Assembly (NCBI GenBank): GCA_902796625.1
Contig: CADBPX010000061.1
Location: 1 to 7,463 of the forward strand
DNA length: 7,463 nt
Source of the DNA: an uncultured Pseudomonadota bacterium
GTDB lineage: Bacteria; Pseudomonadota; Alphaproteobacteria; RF32; CAG-239
Reading direction: 5' to 3'
In this document: positions 6,032-7,463 of the stretch, piece by piece
How the letters are laid out: each line of letters starts with the position of its first letter
How positions within the stretch are numbered: the first letter of the stretch is position 1
The notes under the pieces: generated by a model
Told to the model about the DNA's origin: nothing
What the model saw: only the letters and a program-made list of their open reading frames with translations
Database searches by the model: none
Program-made: the position numbers and the translations under genes

Positions 6032-6100
6032 AGCATAATCCTTTCTTAAATTCAGGTTCATAATAATTCATATAGGTTAACAACACCTTAGTTTAAATAC

Positions 6101-6129
6101 GGATTAACGCAAAATTTATCTCTTGTCAA
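6101..6129 (-). promoter_or_regulatory. Possible pyk promoter overlapping the gapR -35 box
   Basis: A perfect -35 hexamer TTGACA (minus strand, 6124-6129) is followed 17 nt later by a poor -10 candidate TAATCC (6101-6106). The -35 box overlaps the TTGTCA of the opposing gapR promoter. The true -10 may lie elsewhere in this AT-rich stretch or need an activator, so only the -35 half is persuasive. Confidence 0.35.
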
Positions 6130-6151
6130 AAATAAAAAACTTTGTTACAAC
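6123..6151 (+). promoter_or_regulatory. Probable gapR promoter
   Basis: TTGTCA (6123-6128, five of six consensus bases), a 17-nt spacer and TACAAC (6146-6151, four of six) lie 33 bp before the gapR ATG. The ribosome site AGGAAAGGA follows at 6169-6177. The -10 box overlaps the octamer TTGTTACA (6142-6149), which recurs twice upstream of the gene at 6656. Confidence 0.6.
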
Positions 6152-6184
6152 CATAGCACCAAATTTTTAGGAAAGGAAATACAA

Positions 6185-6448
6185 ATGGCAGACGAAGTTC
6201 AAGTAAAGGCAGAAGTCGGTGGTGTTGCCGCAGACAGATTACGCTCGCTAATCGAAAGAATCGAACGCTTAGAGGAAGAGAAAAAAGGAATCCAAGGAGA
6301 TATTCGCGATATTTTTGCTGAGGCCAAAAGTGCCGGCTTTGATATTAAAGCAATGCGCACCATTTTGAAATTACGCAAGATGAATGCAGCTGACCGCGAT
6401 GAACAGGAAGTTGTAGTTGAAACATATCGCAAGGCTTTGGATTTTTAA
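6185..6448 (+). CDS. gapR: GapR family (DUF2312) nucleoid-associated protein
   Basis: GapR is a small alphaproteobacterial DNA-binding protein. In Caulobacter crescentus it forms multimers that clamp overtwisted DNA, prefers AT-rich sites, helps topoisomerases relieve positive supercoils ahead of forks and polymerases, and is important for growth. At 87 residues this matches the family length (about 89 in Caulobacter). A short variable N-terminus leads into a long heptad-like helix (about 16-48, with LIERIERLEEEKKGI), then AEAKSAGFDIKAMRTILKLRK (45-65), the family's signature region, and a final helix (about 69-85) with basic and acidic residues. ATG 6185 follows AGGAAAGGA at an 8-nt spacing. 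It is a single-gene unit between its own promoter and the terminator at 6474-6500, divergent from pyk, a neighbourhood I recall as common in Alphaproteobacteria. Confidence 0.95.
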   Translation: MADEVQVKAEVGGVAADRLRSLIERIERLEEEKKGIQGDIRDIFAEAKSAGFDIKAMRTILKLRKMNAADRDEQEVVVETYRKALDF

Positions 6449-6473
6449 AATTAATTATCGGGATATATGCCGG

Positions 6474-6500
6474 CCGCTGAGTTTTCTCGGCGGTTTTTTT
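6474..6500 (+). terminator. Rho-independent terminator of gapR
   Basis: An 8-bp stem (CCGCTGAG 6474-6481 with CTCGGCGG 6486-6493, one T-G wobble), a TTTT loop and a 7-base T-tract (6494-6500) start 25 bp after the gapR stop. Confidence 0.92.
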
Positions 6501-6538
6501 GTTCGGTTTAAGGCTTTTTTTATATTTTATAAATTAAA

Positions 6539-6612
6539 TTGTTACAGAATTGTTACAATAATGTTAAGATTTGTCGGTGTTTTTATTTAACACTGGAAAA
6601 TTGCGGAAAATT
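6539..6612 (+). promoter_or_regulatory. Upstream region of the right-edge gene with helically phased direct repeats
   Basis: Two direct repeats sit between the gapR terminator and the gene at 6656: TTGTTACA at 6539-6546 and 6550-6557 (11-bp period), and GGAAAATT at 6595-6602 and 6605-6612 (10-bp period). Periods near one helical turn are what tandem sites for a DNA-binding protein show. A TATGAT (6612-6617) could be a -10 box, but I find no good -35 at the right distance, so the promoter is unresolved and may need an activator or another sigma factor. Confidence 0.35.
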
Positions 6613-6655
6613 ATGATACTATGACCCTAGCTGGTTAAAATTATGGAGAAGCGGT

Positions 6656-7463
6656 ATGTATATATGGATTTTGTTGGCAACGATTATGGTGGCGTTCAGC
6701 TTTTATAATCTGTCGCCGCGTATGGATAAAGATAACAGCATTGCCGAGACTAAGGCTTCGGTGTTGGTGGCGCGGTTGAAGATTGAAAATAAAGCTATTG
6801 CCGAGGCATTTAAGTGTGATTTAATGTATAATGCCGGCAGTTATGAAATGACCGTTGCAAAGGATATAGACATAAATAAAGATAAACCAATGTACGGATG
6901 TACTATTGAGGCCAGTCTTCCTATAGGTTATAAGGTTGAAGAAAGTCAAATTCTACACCAAATTATTTGTCTTGATAATGATATAAGTAATCCTAATGCT
7001 AAAATTACCAATTGTGCCGGTTTATCATCTACTTATCCGGAATATATCTTTTCGTTTATGCAAATACCTGATCGTTGGCTGACTAAAGATGGTACTAACC
7101 AGCCATTGCCGGCATTATTGAATCATCTATCGGATACTCGTTCATCTCATATGCATTTCGGTTGGGTCGAGCACGTAGATGACGGTTATGTTTTCTTAGG
7201 TACAAATGCGCGCGGCAAGCCGGTTGAAAATACGCAACAAATGCAAGTTAATGATACTTTGAAATCTGAAAAAATTGTAAAAGATTTCGTTGAGCTTAAA
7301 AAAGAATCCCGTATATCGGAGAAGATGGAAATTAAGGATATGGTTGTAGCCGGTGAAGTTATCGGCGGCGGGGTCGGTACCTATATAGACCGCGGAGGGT
7401 TAGTTGATGCCGCTGCAACAGCAGTGACCGAAACAACAAGTTATGATGCAATTCCAAAAAAAT
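6656..7463 (+). CDS. 5' part of an unrecognised membrane-anchored or pilin-like protein
   Basis: The frame is open from ATG 6656 to the right edge (269 codons seen, no stop), with GGAG 7 nt before the ATG. I do not recognise the family. Residues 1-19 (MYIWILLATIMVAFSFYNL) form one hydrophobic helix, followed by a long polar, probably helical stretch (about 24-55, DKDNSIAETKASVLVARLK) and a mixed domain with cysteines at 54, 82, 105 and 120. A single N-terminal hydrophobic helix running into an amphipathic helix is the outline of type IV pilins and pseudopilins, and also of simple signal-anchored proteins. No classical prepilin cleavage site (G followed by FTLIE) is visible, so this comparison is weak. 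The end seen is rich in Gly, Ala and Thr (about 233-262). A signal-anchored periplasmic or surface protein is the safest description. Confidence 0.75.
   Translation, partial: MYIWILLATIMVAFSFYNLSPRMDKDNSIAETKASVLVARLKIENKAIAEAFKCDLMYNAGSYEMTVAKDIDINKDKPMYGCTIEASLPIGYKVEESQILHQIICLDNDISNPNAKITNCAGLSSTYPEYIFSFMQIPDRWLTKDGTNQPLPALLNHLSDTRSSHMHFGWVEHVDDGYVFLGTNARGKPVENTQQMQVNDTLKSEKIVKDFVELKKESRISEKMEIKDMVVAGEVIGGGVGTYIDRGGLVDAAATAVTETTSYDAIPKK

Noticed and set aside
6031..6061. Upstream ATG at 6061 as the pyk start
   Set aside because: It has no ribosome site and adds ten residues before the normal family N-terminus, while ATG 6031 has an ideally spaced AAGAAAGGA.
6199..6432. Minus-strand frame opposite gapR
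   Set aside because: It is the antisense shadow of a clearly recognised gene and is rich in Ser, Ile and Arg, with no start signals.

Overview
The window looks like chromosomal DNA from a low-GC alphaproteobacterium. The strongest clue is a GapR (DUF2312) gene at 6185-6448, a family largely confined to Alphaproteobacteria, placed divergently from a pyruvate kinase gene. The AT-rich spacers and family content would fit an uncultured, possibly gut-associated, Rhodospirillales-like lineage, but that placement is inference.

Layout. 2-451 (+) is the 3' end of an unrecognised cysteine-containing protein, closed by a terminator at 470-501. 452-886 is a convergent intergenic region with five small hairpin elements (two inverted pairs plus a solo copy), followed by the terminator of the leftward genes. 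887-2758 (-) is threonyl-tRNA synthetase, thrS. Its natural 5' end lies at 2818, but an in-frame TAA at 2783-2785 interrupts the reading frame. 2849-4009 (-) is a GT4-type glycosyltransferase, probably cotranscribed with thrS. 4150-4461 (-) is a small three-helix membrane protein of unknown function with its own near-consensus promoter and a structured leader. 4610-6031 (-) is pyruvate kinase (PykA-like), divergent from gapR at 6185-6448 (+). 6656-7463 (+) is the 5' part of an unrecognised membrane-anchored or secreted protein that runs off the window.

How the genes relate. Apart from the two edge genes and the small membrane protein, the content is core housekeeping: translation (thrS), envelope glycan synthesis (the glycosyltransferase), the last step of glycolysis (pyk) and nucleoid/topology control (gapR). 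There is no phage, transposase, CRISPR or toxin-antitoxin gene in view. The two most interesting things are non-canonical. The first is the hairpin family at 510-802: all five copies share one skeleton (TGTC head, 6-bp lower stem, upper stem, 3-nt bulge, CT tail) while stem sequences differ, and two of the copies differ by compensatory base-pair changes. The second is the premature TAA in the N-terminal TGS domain of an otherwise intact thrS.
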